Shown here: in pieces, positions 1 through 8,146 of the stretch
How positions within the stretch are numbered: the stretch's first letter is position 1
Layout of the letters: each line of letters begins with the position of its first letter
Origin: an uncultured Prevotella sp.
GTDB lineage: Bacteria; Bacteroidota; Bacteroidia; Bacteroidales; Bacteroidaceae
NCBI GenBank assembly: GCA_900316565.1
Contig: ONDK01000002.1
Location: forward strand, 1 to 64,000
Length of the DNA stretch: 64,000 nt
Direction: 5' to 3'
Notes under the pieces: model-generated
The model's input: only the letters and a program-made list of their open reading frames with translations
The model's database searches: none
What the model was told of the DNA's origin: nothing
Program-made: the position numbers and the translations under genes

Positions 1-98
1 GAAGTTGAAACCATGCCACTCGCTATTTTCTTTTTATCAAGAATTTAAGAATGACAGCGTCGCTCCTGTATTCGTCATAGAATACCCTTGAAGCAATA

Positions 99-283
99 CT
101 CACACAGAGACACGGAACCACAAAGTATCAGAGACGAGGTCCATATTAATATAGAGTTCACAGAGACGGCTTCGCCGTAAAGAGTTCACGAAGCGAGCTC
201 ACGCAGAATACACCGTATTCTCTTTAAGGCGAAGCCGTCTCTTTGCTCCGAGTCACGAGTGAGTCTCTGTGGCTCTGTGTGAG
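99..283. repeat. Nested inverted repeat, cacagaga type
   Basis: Inner arms at 162-176 and 228-242 are exact reverse complements (agagacggcttcgcc). Outer arms near 99-112 (ctcacacagagac) and 271-283 (ggctctgtgtgag) are imperfect complements. The transcript of either strand could fold into a long hairpin. No coding potential was seen. The function is unknown. Confidence 0.7.
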
Positions 284-497
284 CCCTACAAAAATATCAA
301 AGTACACTAATGTTGACTATCAATGCGTTACAAGCCTATCTTCCAAAAGTGACGAAGACAGGAAAAAATCTCTCATTCTCAAATTCTTGAGATAAAATAG
401 TCAAAAAGACCTTTCGCTGAACAGTTACATCTGGGACTAAAGAGTGTGCCTCTCCGAGGCACGGAGTATGTTTTTTTGAAGCGAACAGACTGAAACA

Positions 498-547
498 GTA
501 AATATGGTTAGGACACTACACTAGTGTTGTGTCCTAACCATATTTAC
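498..547. repeat. Long hairpin, family C repeat
   Basis: Nineteen-base arms (498-516 and 529-547) are exact complements, built on gtaaatatggttaggacac. The loop is itself a palindrome (acactagtgt) flanked by one T-T mismatch. Half-copies of the same arm recur at 3685-3709 and, more diverged, at 20286-20310, so this is a dispersed repeat rather than a simple terminator. There is no T tract. Confidence 0.75.
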
Positions 548-622
548 GTCTATAATAGGCTTAATTCAAATTCCTGTAGTTGCTTAATAACATGAATCTT
601 AAGGAATATAAGCGACTTATGT

Positions 623-1003
623 CAATGTAGGGGTGGGGGTTATCCCCATCCTCCAAGGGTTTAAAGGAACTTACAGCCTCGGAGAGGAAGTACAAACGAA
701 TGCAATCCGCTTGCAGGGTACCGTCAGACCACTAACGCCAAATAAAATATCCGTGTCAAACCGACGACTACAATCGTTAAATTAAATATCCGCGTCTGAC
801 TGACGGCTGCAGGGTGCGGCTAGGTAGGGTTAGGGGCCGTCCGCAAACTAGTACATATGTTTTTTTTGGGGGGGCGGACGGCCACAAGGGCCGCACCCTG
901 CAGCCGCCCGATACAACGCGCTGAATGGATACCTCACAGCCTCGAAGAGGCTGTAAATTACTGTTGCGCTTGGAGGATGGGGATAAACCCCACCCCTACA
1001 TTG
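623..1003. repeat. Composite repeat: family B arms around a family A pair
   Basis: Family B arms (aatgtaggggtgggg... with central gttatccccatcc) lie at 623-654 and, inverted, at 972-1003. Between them is a family A inverted pair: 808-844 is a long form containing ctaggtagggttag, and 874-902 is the short form with the ggccacaagggcc core. Both families recur elsewhere in the window. Confidence 0.75.
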
Positions 1004-1064
1004 GCGAAAGTCGCTTGTTTCACACCTTTATCACGAAATTAAGTAACTATAGGAATACAGACTA

Positions 1065-2051
1065 TTAGAATACCGAGGGGAGGAGACGTCGGAGAACCAC
1101 CGACAATGCCGTTCCAACTGCGAAGACCACAACGATAATGGAAAGAGAGATAACGGCATGCCACAGGCCGCTATCGGCATTCAGGCCCATGGTATGAAGT
1201 GTATTAACGCACACATGTATCACCGCCATCTGAAGGCTGAAGATAGTCAGCGTGTGGCGGCCTGCATCTCCGAGAATCCTGGAACAGCCATAGCCTTCCA
1301 ATGCTTTGCAGACTATGAGCATGAGCAGTGTTCCCGTTATGCCACTGACCAGGGCATAACGTATGTAATGACCGTAAATCCGGCACGACAGGTTTATGTT
1401 TCCGTTAAGATAACATGCTGCGACAAACAAGATTATCAGAATCAATACGGAGAATTTCCCTTGTGATAAGACGTGTTCGTGTTGCCTAATCTCATGTCCG
1501 GCGAGCATCGCTATAACGAAGAAAGGCATTGTGTCGATGCTCCATGGAAGTAGGACAGGCAGCTGATCCATTGCGCATACGGACAGCAGGAGCAGGACAA
1601 AACTAATTGCCAAGCCTTTCTTGCTTTTAATCCTCTTAATTAAAGTATAGTATACGATGTCGGAGACAAACATTGCCGTTAGGAACCATAATGGCGAATT
1701 GTAATGTCTCAGGAAGATAATGTTTGGCCGCACGTCTAAAGGATAAAGGCAAAAACGTGAATAAGCTACGCCTTCAAGATCCAACAAGGTAAGGTTACTA
1801 CTCAAGACCACAAGACAGGCACTGAACAGCACATAAGGTATCAGCAGCCGCCTTGCCCGCTTCAACACATGCTCCTTCCAGCTGGCACGCGTTCCTCCAG
1901 TAAAACCTGAGAGGAAGAAGAAGGCAAAGATGAAGAAACTACCCAAATACGGCTGCCACAATGCACCGGGAATGTGGCTATAGACAACGAGTATCAGGGC
2001 TATGCTCTTTGCCATGTCTACATACAGCAGTCGTTGTTTTTTCTCCGGCAT
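1065..2051 (-). CDS. Acyltransferase family membrane protein (OafA/acyltransferase-3-like)
   Basis: Predicted 328-residue integral membrane acyltransferase, probably O-acetylating a surface sugar. The N-terminus has the family pattern: a short basic head, then VDMAKSIALILVVYSH with the conserved His near residue 26, then about ten hydrophobic helices to the C-terminus. The length fits the family. It is divergently placed from a glycosyltransferase gene (start 2147), which hints at a joint role in surface polysaccharide decoration, but there is no wider capsule cluster here, so the substrate is unknown. The start is the ATG at 2051. An alternative is a fucose 4-O-acetylase-like protein of the same superfamily. 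Confidence 0.8.
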   Translation of the reverse strand: MPEKKQRLLYVDMAKSIALILVVYSHIPGALWQPYLGSFFIFAFFFLSGFTGGTRASWKEHVLKRARRLLIPYVLFSACLVVLSSNLTLLDLEGVAYSRFCLYPLDVRPNIIFLRHYNSPLWFLTAMFVSDIVYYTLIKRIKSKKGLAISFVLLLLSVCAMDQLPVLLPWSIDTMPFFVIAMLAGHEIRQHEHVLSQGKFSVLILIILFVAACYLNGNINLSCRIYGHYIRYALVSGITGTLLMLIVCKALEGYGCSRILGDAGRHTLTIFSLQMAVIHVCVNTLHTMGLNADSGLWHAVISLSIIVVVFAVGTALSVVLRRLLPSVF

Positions 2052-2119
2052 ATTACTTTTTACTGCAAAATTAACCCAATTATGACATAATACAAAGCAT
2101 TAAGATGATTTTTTTTTCT

Positions 2120-2127
2120 TACCTTTG
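2120..2127 (+). promoter_or_regulatory. -7 element of the glycosyltransferase gene
   Basis: TACCTTTG matches the Bacteroidetes -7 consensus. It lies downstream of the ATG at 2105, so the real start is the next in-frame ATG at 2147, leaving a leader of roughly 15 bases. Confidence 0.6.
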
Positions 2128-2146
2128 CGCACAAAATATCAACACA

Positions 2147-3007
2147 ATGGACATAAGACTATTTCTTGACAAGGTGAAACTGGCATTCCAGAAACGCACT
2201 GGTGCCACTCAGACGAAAAAAGACTATAACTGGTGGAAAGACAAAGGCTATGACAATGATCCGGAAGTCAGTTTTATCTTGCAGTCGCACAATAAGAGCT
2301 TGCAGATAGTACATATTGTACGCAAGCTCCGTGAATATAACGGCAAGAAGGAAATCATCGTCATTGACGACGGTTCCAGCTTTGAACATACGGAGCGGCT
2401 GGTAAAGGAGCTGAAAGGAGCCAATGAGTTTATTATCCGCAGCAACGACCTTTTCGAGGTTGTTACCTATGACAAGGCTGTGCGCTTCTCAAACGGAAAA
2501 TATCTTGCCCTTATGCAGGACGATGACGATTTTGACAACTTAAAATGGGTCGATGATGCCCTTGCATACTTCAAGAAGAACCCCAAGATGGCAATTCTTG
2601 GCGGCAAATGGCAGACCAGCGCCACCTTTGACGACAGCAAGAAGCGATATTTCAGCCAGAAAGTCGACACCGACAAGCCGTTTGCCTTTGCGCAGGTCGT
2701 CTGCCGTGCCCCGATGTGGATAAGCCGCGCTCTGTTCGATGAGTATCTCCACCATAACGACTTCCGCTTTGCCCCGGTTCAGAACGACGACGATGAGATT
2801 TGCCTGCGATGCTGGACCCTTGGCCTGCAGGTAGGCTGGTACGATGCTGGTTTCCACTCGCTGTCGGCCGGAGGCATGCGCCTATGGAACAGAAGCCTTA
2901 CGGAATCGCAGATGGAACGCAACGGCAAGCTCCTCTACACGATGTATCGCGACAAAATAGATGAAATAAACGGCAGGATTGACGAAGCCAACAAGAATCT
3001 TCAGTAA
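2147..3007 (+). CDS. Family 2 glycosyltransferase
   Basis: A 286-residue GT-A fold enzyme that should transfer a sugar from a nucleotide donor. It shows the GT2 signatures: VSFILQSHNK at the start of the fold, EIIVIDDGSS (donor-binding Asp pair), and LALMQDDDDF as the DxD-like metal site. There are no membrane helices, so it is cytoplasmic. The C-terminal part is less conserved and I cannot name the acceptor. The start is placed at 2147 because a -7 promoter box (2120-2127) lies between it and the upstream ATG at 2105. Its divergent neighbour is an acyltransferase. The gene is followed by 800 bases of repeats. Confidence 0.85.
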   Translation: MDIRLFLDKVKLAFQKRTGATQTKKDYNWWKDKGYDNDPEVSFILQSHNKSLQIVHIVRKLREYNGKKEIIVIDDGSSFEHTERLVKELKGANEFIIRSNDLFEVVTYDKAVRFSNGKYLALMQDDDDFDNLKWVDDALAYFKKNPKMAILGGKWQTSATFDDSKKRYFSQKVDTDKPFAFAQVVCRAPMWISRALFDEYLHHNDFRFAPVQNDDDEICLRCWTLGLQVGWYDAGFHSLSAGGMRLWNRSLTESQMERNGKLLYTMYRDKIDEINGRIDEANKNLQ

Positions 3008-3015
3008 GCTTATTT

Positions 3016-3088
3016 GGCGGACGGCCACAACAAGAATTATAAGCTCATTTGGCGGACGGACCCTAACCCTACCTAGCCGCACCCTGCA
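3016..3088. repeat. Family A repeats, truncated plus long form
   Basis: A truncated copy (ggcggacggccacaa, 3016-3030) is followed by a long-form copy at 3051-3088 carrying the ccctaaccctacctag insertion before gccgcaccctgca. Both read in the same direction, unlike the inverted pairs at 808-902 and 3584-3665. Confidence 0.7.
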
Positions 3089-3171
3089 GCCGTCCGATTG
3101 CAAGCGCTGAACAGATACAATTTTGTCATTAAATCCAAATCTGCACTCGCCCAGCGGAAGCCAACGAACCC

Positions 3172-3465
3172 CAATGTAGGGGTGGGGTTTATCCCCATCC
3201 TCCTAGCGTGGTTCAATCTGATATTAATATCATCTGCGTGGTGTTAGGATGGGGATAAGCCTAAGCTGCTGAAAAAGTACCCCAAAAACAGAGGGGGTAT
3301 AGCAAAAATCTTTCAATTTGTAACTTTTAGCTGACTGAGATGCGAAAAGAAGTCGAATTTTCTTTAATTTACCCCTTTTAATGGGGTTAAAGACAAATGA
3401 TTGCTTACAGTTTTTGTTAACAAATGTATTTTCAGCAGCTTCGGATAAACCCCACCCCTACACAA
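3172..3465. repeat. Family B inverted-repeat element, interrupted
   Basis: Left arm 3172-3203, a centre with gatattaatatc, and a right arm starting at 3246 that stops at ggataa (3253-3258) and resumes at ggataaaccccacccc (3443-3465). An uninterrupted relative lies at 4445-4549 and shows the expected join. The interruption is the element at 3259-3442. Confidence 0.8.
3259..3442. mobile_element. Small non-autonomous element (MITE-like), about 184 bp
   Basis: Thirteen-base terminal inverted repeats, aagctgctgaaaa at 3263-3275 and ttttcagcagctt at 3429-3441, lie just inside a 6-base direct repeat ggataa (3253-3258 and 3443-3448). The related element at 4445-4549 acts as the empty site. An internal hairpin of accccttttaatggggt is visible near the right end. 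There is no transposase gene, so any movement would need an enzyme supplied elsewhere. I do not recognise the IS family. Confidence 0.75.
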
Positions 3466-3583
3466 GGTTTCGCAGCGCGATTTCGAAAAAACTAGAGAAC
3501 CAACTGAGTGCCTCAGAGAGGCACACTCTCAGTAACCCTCAGGCTAAGCGAGCGAGGCGAGTGCAACTTGGGGATCAACCGCT

Positions 3584-3665
3584 TGCAGGGCGCGGCCCTT
3601 GTGGCCGTCCGCTATAAATTCATTATGTCCTTGTTTGCGGACGGCCACAAGGGCCGCACCCTGCA
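3584..3665. repeat. Family A inverted pair
   Basis: Two 29-base arms (3584-3612 and 3637-3665) are reverse complements with one mismatch, separated by 24 AT-rich bases. Each arm contains its own small stem, cggcc-cttgt-ggccg. The layout resembles paired REP/BIME elements, but this family is not one I can name. Confidence 0.8.
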
Positions 3666-3812
3666 GTCGTCCGTCTAGGCATCAGGTGTAGTGTCCTAAT
3701 CATATTTACCGTTTTAGTCAGGTTCTTTATATGAGTTGTGATTTATGTTCCGAAAGAAGGAATTATCTGCTGCGACAGATTGAGGAACCTTTCCTATGCT
3801 GCGGAAAGAAGA

Positions 3813-4355
3813 CTACTTTCTGCCGAAGTCGGCCGGGATCTCGCCCCAGCTCTTTGTCTCCCATTTTATAATAGGTGTGGTAATCTGATGTGTGCGGAGC
3901 CAGAATTCGGCACGGGCAATTATCTGGTAGAGCCTTTCCGTCTTTGCGTTGCGCTCCAGCTTCGTCTTACATTGCTTCTTGTTGACCCATAATATGGCAT
4001 TGTAAGAGTCGCTGTAGATAACCTTGTCGCGGATGCCCTGTTTGTCCATGAGAGCCAGGGCGTGGACGATAGCCAGGAACTCACCGATATTATTTGTTCC
4101 GAGCATCGGCCCAAAGTGGAAGACCTGTGCTCCCGTTGCCAAATCGACGCAACGGTACTCCATAGGTCCGGGATTGCCGGAACACGCCGCATCTACTGCC
4201 CACGCATTGCTCTTTACCTCCATAGGCAGCGGAAGTACGGTGTCATGGCGCCATGATGGAGGGTTGACAACATTCCCAAGAGCGGGTTCTCTCACGACAT
4301 TCCTTGCGAAAGGTTTCTTCTCATAACCTGCCTTGGCATTGTTTCTGTTGTCCAT
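3813..4355 (-). CDS. RNase H-like protein
   Basis: A 180-residue protein with the RNase HI fold from about residue 50, which would cleave RNA in RNA-DNA hybrids. The acidic catalytic set can be placed at Asp55 (VDAACSGNPG), Glu92 (NNIGEFLAIVHAL), Asp116 (YSDSYNAI) and Asp176 (PADFGRK). The first 45 residues are polar and without a clear domain; classical RNase HI lacks this lead. It stands alone between two repeat-rich gaps, so context gives no partner. It could be a standard RNase HI or a divergent paralogue such as those with a non-RNase role. Confidence 0.8.
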   Translation of the reverse strand: MDNRNNAKAGYEKKPFARNVVREPALGNVVNPPSWRHDTVLPLPMEVKSNAWAVDAACSGNPGPMEYRCVDLATGAQVFHFGPMLGTNNIGEFLAIVHALALMDKQGIRDKVIYSDSYNAILWVNKKQCKTKLERNAKTERLYQIIARAEFWLRTHQITTPIIKWETKSWGEIPADFGRK

Positions 4356-4444
4356 CTGTCCGGGTATATTATATAATGTGATTAAAGTATCGTATTAAAC
4401 TTATCTACAAATCAAAAGAGATTCCAGCAACTGGCGGAAGAATT

Positions 4445-4549
4445 CAATGTAGGGGAGGGGGTTATCCCCATCCTACTAGCGTGGTTCCATCTGATATTCA
4501 TATCGTCTGCAGGGTGTTAGGATGGGGATAAACCCCACCCCTACATTGG
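4445..4549. repeat. Intact family B inverted-repeat element
   Basis: Left arm 4445-4476 and inverted right arm 4519-4549, with a centre containing gatattcatatcg. It is a close relative of the interrupted copy at 3172-3465 and shows what that copy looked like before insertion. No coding potential was seen. Confidence 0.8.
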
Positions 4550-4557
4550 CAAAAGTA

Positions 4558-4710
4558 GGGCGTTCAATATTAAGTTCCCCCTTTCTGCGGATATCCTCTT
4601 GCAGGGTTATACTCCCGTAAAATAAGAAAAGGGTGTGAAGAGGCCCAGCGCAACTACGAGGCACTTATCCCGTTCCTGAGCAAAAATGGGTACAACAAAT
4701 TGAACACCTT
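4558..4710. mobile_element. Family D non-autonomous element, copy 1
   Basis: About 153 bp with ends gggcgttcaat (4558) and attgaacacc (4699-4708). It is flanked by near-identical direct repeats, tggcaaaagt on the left (4547-4556) and tggcgaaagt on the right (about 4712-4721). The right flank continues as ggcgaaagtcgctt, which joins straight to a family B arm at 1000-1014, an apparent empty site. A second, inverted copy lies at 40116-40361. It has no gene. Confidence 0.75.
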
Positions 4711-4750
4711 ATGGCGAAAGTCGCTTCCATTGTCATTCCGATAAACCGGG

Positions 4751-4804
4751 TGGTTCCAATCATACATGCGGATGGTTCCAATCATACATGCAGATGGTTC
4801 CAAT
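4751..4804. repeat. 22-bp tandem repeat, 2.5 copies
   Basis: The unit tggttccaatcatacatg plus four bases starts at 4751, 4773 and 4795, the last copy running into the family B arm at 4801. Confidence 0.8.
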
Positions 4805-4845
4805 GTAGGGGTGGGGTTTATCCCCATCCTCCAAGGGTTTAAAGG
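4801..4845. repeat. Single family B arm
   Basis: Same sequence as 623-667, including the trailing ctccaagggtttaaagg. No inverted partner was found between here and argS. Confidence 0.7.
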
Positions 4846-4891
4846 TAATCCCTTTATCCCCTTGTAGGGGAGCTAGAGGGAGCGTTTCTGT

Positions 4892-6709
4892 TTACATTCT
4901 CTCCGGGACCTCAATGCCAAGCAGTGTCATGCCCTCCTTTATTACCTTTGCGACATTCCTTGCAAGGACCAGACGTACAGTCTTCTCGGCATCACTGTCA
5001 GCATTGAGGATGCTGTAGTCATGATAGAACTGGTTGAAAGCCTTCGTAAGCTCATAGCAGTAGTTGGCTATACCAGACGGATTGTAGTTCTGCCCGGCAT
5101 CAGCAACAGCCGCTCCGAAGTTGTTGAGCTGCTGGATGAGCTCCACCTCCTTGTCGTTCAGCGGTGAGCCGGCATCCAGCTCATCGGGTAGAGAGAAATT
5201 CTGGTCGGCAGCCTTTCTGAGAATGCTGCGGATACGGGCGTAGGTGTACTGGATGAAAGGACCGGTATTGCCGTTGAAGTCGATGGACTCTGCCGGATTG
5301 AACATCATGTTCTTACGGGCGTCAACCTTCAAGATGAAGTATTTCAGTGCACCGAGTCCCACGATACGTGCTATCTCGTTCTTCTCGTCCTCCGAGAACT
5401 CCTTGCTTTGTCCGTGCTCGGTAGCCGTTGCCTTGGCATCAGCAACCATCTGCGCGATGAGCTCGTCGGCATCGACGACTGTTCCCTCACGCGACTTCAT
5501 CTTACCACTTGGCAGGTTCACCATACCGTAAGAGAAGTGGACCAGGTCCTTTCCCCACTTAAAGCCTAAGCGGTCGAGGATTATCGAGAGCACCTGGAAG
5601 TGATAGTTCTGCTCGTTTCCTACGACATATATCATCTTGTCGATGGGGAAGTCGTTGAAGCGCATCTCAGCCGTGCCGATATCCTGGGTCATATATACCG
5701 TGGTACCGTCGGAACGGATGAGGAGCTTCTGGTCGAGACCGTCCTTGGTGAGGTCGGCCCATACGCTACCATCGTCCTTCTTATAGAAAAGTCCCTTGTT
5801 CAATCCCTCGAGGACCTTTTTCTTTCCTTCTATGTAGGTGTTGCTCTCGTAGTAAATCTTGTCGAAGCTGACACCCAGAGCCTTGTAGGTCTCATCAAAA
5901 CCGGCATACACCCAGGAGTTCATCTTAGCCCAGAGGTCGCGGATTTCCTTGTCGCCAGCCTCCCATTTGACGAGCATGCGGTGGGCTTCCTTGATGAGGG
6001 GTGCCTCCTGCTTGGCTTTCTCTTCGGCTTCCTCCTCGGCCATTCCCTCAGCTATATACTTCTTCTTGAGTTCCGCGCACTCCTCTCTATAATGCTTGTC
6101 GAAGAGCACGTAGAAGTCCCCGATAAGGTGGTCGCCCTTCTTTCCTGTCGACTCCGGAGTGCAGCCGTTGCCCCACTTTATCCAGGCTAGCATCGACTTC
6201 ATGATGTGTATACCTCTGTCATTGACGATATTGGTTTTTATAACCTTATTACCGTTGGCCTGCATAATCTGCGCCAAGGACCATCCCAGGAGGTTATTGC
6301 GCACATGACCGAGGTGAAGAGGCTTGTTGGTGTTTGGCGATGAGTATTCGATCATCACCAGCGGCGAGTCCTCTGTGGCTTTCTTCTCGCCCCAGTTCTC
6401 GTCGGCGTTGATGTCATTGAGCAGTCCCACCCATGCCGTGGAGGCGATGACGAGGTTCAGGAATCCCTTGACGACATTATAGTCGGCCACGGCCTGGCAG
6501 TTGGCTTTGAGATATTCGCCAATCTCCTTAGCGGTATCCTCCGGCTTCTTTTTCGACGTGCGGAGCAAAGGAAAGACCACAAGGGTGAGGTTTCCCTCGA
6601 AATCAGGACGCGTCTTTTGTATCTGTATCATCTTCTCCGGTACGTCGGCACCGTATAGATTCTTTACGGCCTCAAGCGCAGAGGCGGTTATCTGTTTCTC
6701 AATGTTCAT
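4892..6709 (-). CDS. argS: Arginyl-tRNA synthetase
   Basis: A 605-residue class I synthetase that charges tRNA-Arg with arginine. The N-terminal Arg-S domain covers about residues 1-90. The HIGH motif appears as HLGH at 132-135 within PNTNKPLHLGHVRNN, the KMSKS equivalent as GKMKSREGTVV, and the C-terminal DALR anticodon-binding domain ends in EGMTLLGIEVPERM. The start is the ATG at 6709; the earlier in-frame ATG at 6772 lies upstream of a good promoter (TTTG at 6762-6765, 20 bases, TACTTTTG at 6734-6741). It follows the MATE gene on the same strand but has this promoter of its own. Confidence 0.96.
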   Translation of the reverse strand: MNIEKQITASALEAVKNLYGADVPEKMIQIQKTRPDFEGNLTLVVFPLLRTSKKKPEDTAKEIGEYLKANCQAVADYNVVKGFLNLVIASTAWVGLLNDINADENWGEKKATEDSPLVMIEYSSPNTNKPLHLGHVRNNLLGWSLAQIMQANGNKVIKTNIVNDRGIHIMKSMLAWIKWGNGCTPESTGKKGDHLIGDFYVLFDKHYREECAELKKKYIAEGMAEEEAEEKAKQEAPLIKEAHRMLVKWEAGDKEIRDLWAKMNSWVYAGFDETYKALGVSFDKIYYESNTYIEGKKKVLEGLNKGLFYKKDDGSVWADLTKDGLDQKLLIRSDGTTVYMTQDIGTAEMRFNDFPIDKMIYVVGNEQNYHFQVLSIILDRLGFKWGKDLVHFSYGMVNLPSGKMKSREGTVVDADELIAQMVADAKATATEHGQSKEFSEDEKNEIARIVGLGALKYFILKVDARKNMMFNPAESIDFNGNTGPFIQYTYARIRSILRKAADQNFSLPDELDAGSPLNDKEVELIQQLNNFGAAVADAGQNYNPSGIANYCYELTKAFNQFYHDYSILNADSDAEKTVRLVLARNVAKVIKEGMTLLGIEVPERM

Positions 6710-6733
6710 CTTCCTAAAATTTTGATTTGATTG

Positions 6734-6765
6734 CAAAAGTACTAAGATTGTGCGAATTATGCAAA
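6734..6765 (-). promoter_or_regulatory. argS promoter
   Basis: On the minus strand, TTTG (6762-6765), a 20-base spacer and TACTTTTG (6734-6741). It sits about 25 bases before the ATG at 6709 and overrides the upstream start at 6772. Confidence 0.7.
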
Positions 6766-6779
6766 TAATCACCGTGTTC

Positions 6780-8135
6780 CTATGCCTTTTCCTCCTTCAT
6801 TTTAGATTTTATATGCTGGTATAAGAGAATGAATGCAGGGATAAGGAACACGTCGGCTGCGCACCATGCCACCGGATCACCGTAGCAGACGCCCAGGAAG
6901 CCAAGTGCAGGAACCAGCCAGAGGCTCACACCAGTTCTAGCCATCATCTCCATCACACCGCTCATCATCGAGAGGTTGCTGTATCCCAGGCCCTGAATGC
7001 TGTACCGGAGAATGGTCAGCAGACCGAGTGCAGGATAGAAGTAGTTGGCGATGCGCATGAACATGGCGGCATTGGTGATGACCTCCCGCTCGCCACTGTC
7101 GACGAAGAGCTCCATCATATAGTCGGCAAAGGGATATATCACGATAAGTGTCATGACGAAGTAGACCAGCATAATCTTCACGGCCGACATCACGCCACGG
7201 CGCACACGGGCCGCATCACGTGCTCCTATGTTCTGTCCGCAGTAGGTAGCCATAGCCACTCCGATGTTCTCAAAGACACAGGTAAACAGATACTTTATGC
7301 GCATCGACGCCGTGAAGGCCGCCACATAGACAGTACCTAAGGCGTTGTTGGCACTTTGCAGCATTATAATGCCGATACCGGTGATGGAGAACTGCAGTCC
7401 CATCGGCACACCATTGTTCAGGAGAATGGATATCCGCTTATTGTCGTACCGCCGTTCCACGCCCTTGGGGATAAGTATCTGCATCCTCTTCAGGATATAC
7501 CATCCGCATAGGACGCACGAGAATAGCTGTGAGAGCAGCGTGGCCAGACCGGCACCGAAGACTCCCAATCCCATCATGAGAATGAGGATGACGTCGAGAA
7601 GGATATTTACGAGCGACGAAAAGATGAGAAAGTAGAACGGTTGTTTCGAATCGCCGAGAGCCCGTATGAACCCGGCCAGCAGGTTGTAACCGATGGTGAA
7701 GGGAATGGCAAGGAACTGCATGAAGAGAAAGACATACGCGTCGTGGTGTATGTCGGCAGGAGTGTTGACGAGTCCCAGCACCTTATCGCAGAGGATACAG
7801 CTAAGGAAGGTGATGACGACGGCAAAGGCCACGCCGATGCGCAGTGCGTTGGCGACATAGGACCGCATCTTCGGGAAGTCCTTTGCGCCGAAGGCCTGTG
7901 CCACCGGTATGGCGAAACCGGCACAGGAGCCGTTGCAGAAGCCCATGATAAGGAACATTATCGACGATGACGCGCCTACGGCGGCCAGTGCTTCGACGCC
8001 TATCCACCGTCCCACTATCGCTGCGTCGATGATGAGATACAGTTGTTGCAATATGTATCCCAAGACAAGGGGTATGGCAAAGCGAAGGATATCTTTTGTG
8101 GGAGATCCCACAGTCATATCATTAATATTTGGCAT
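6780..8135 (-). CDS. MATE family efflux transporter
   Basis: A 451-residue inner-membrane antiporter of the MATE family, with twelve hydrophobic helices in two similar halves. The opening GSPTKDILRFAIPLVLGYILQQ and the AIVGRWIGVEALAAVGASS segment are typical of MATE domain 1. Such proteins export cationic drugs or metabolites in exchange for Na+ or H+; the substrate cannot be told. An in-frame Met7 is a possible alternative start. It lies downstream of a small unknown gene (8147-8557, 11-base gap), so the two are probably cotranscribed. Confidence 0.9.
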   Translation of the reverse strand: MPNINDMTVGSPTKDILRFAIPLVLGYILQQLYLIIDAAIVGRWIGVEALAAVGASSSIMFLIMGFCNGSCAGFAIPVAQAFGAKDFPKMRSYVANALRIGVAFAVVITFLSCILCDKVLGLVNTPADIHHDAYVFLFMQFLAIPFTIGYNLLAGFIRALGDSKQPFYFLIFSSLVNILLDVILILMMGLGVFGAGLATLLSQLFSCVLCGWYILKRMQILIPKGVERRYDNKRISILLNNGVPMGLQFSITGIGIIMLQSANNALGTVYVAAFTASMRIKYLFTCVFENIGVAMATYCGQNIGARDAARVRRGVMSAVKIMLVYFVMTLIVIYPFADYMMELFVDSGEREVITNAAMFMRIANYFYPALGLLTILRYSIQGLGYSNLSMMSGVMEMMARTGVSLWLVPALGFLGVCYGDPVAWCAADVFLIPAFILLYQHIKSKMKEEKA

Positions 8136-8146
8136 GGTAAGAAGAA

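Larger units (their letters stand above)
1..1064. other. Gene-free repeat-rich region
   Basis: No credible gene lies here. The stretch holds an imperfect nested inverted repeat (99-283), a hairpin (498-547), a short hairpin at 446-462, and a composite of two repeat families (623-1003). Short open frames inside it consist of repeat sequence and match nothing I recognise. Confidence 0.75.
3008..3812. other. Gene-free repeat region
   Basis: Holds family A repeats (3016-3088 and 3584-3665), a family B element broken by a small inserted element (3172-3465), a short hairpin (3508-3524) and a family C half-copy (3685-3709). No gene is supported. Confidence 0.75.
4356..4891. other. Gene-free repeat region
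   Basis: Contains an intact family B element (4445-4549), a family D mobile element (4558-4710), a 22-bp tandem repeat (4751-4804) and a single family B arm (4801-4845). No gene is supported. Confidence 0.75.

Noticed and set aside
857..1042. 61-codon open frame in the first repeat region
   Set aside because: It is made of family A and family B repeat sequence.
3381..3617. 78-codon open frame at 3.4 kb
   Set aside because: It crosses the MITE-like element edge and family A repeat; no coding signal.
1..4891. Genomic island or prophage remnant
   Set aside because: There is no integrase, transposase or phage gene; the region is repeats around ordinary genes, and the nearest tRNA is 16 kb away.
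5600..6190. 196-codon open frame antisense to argS
   Set aside because: argS is unmistakable and spans it entirely; no motif is seen in this frame.
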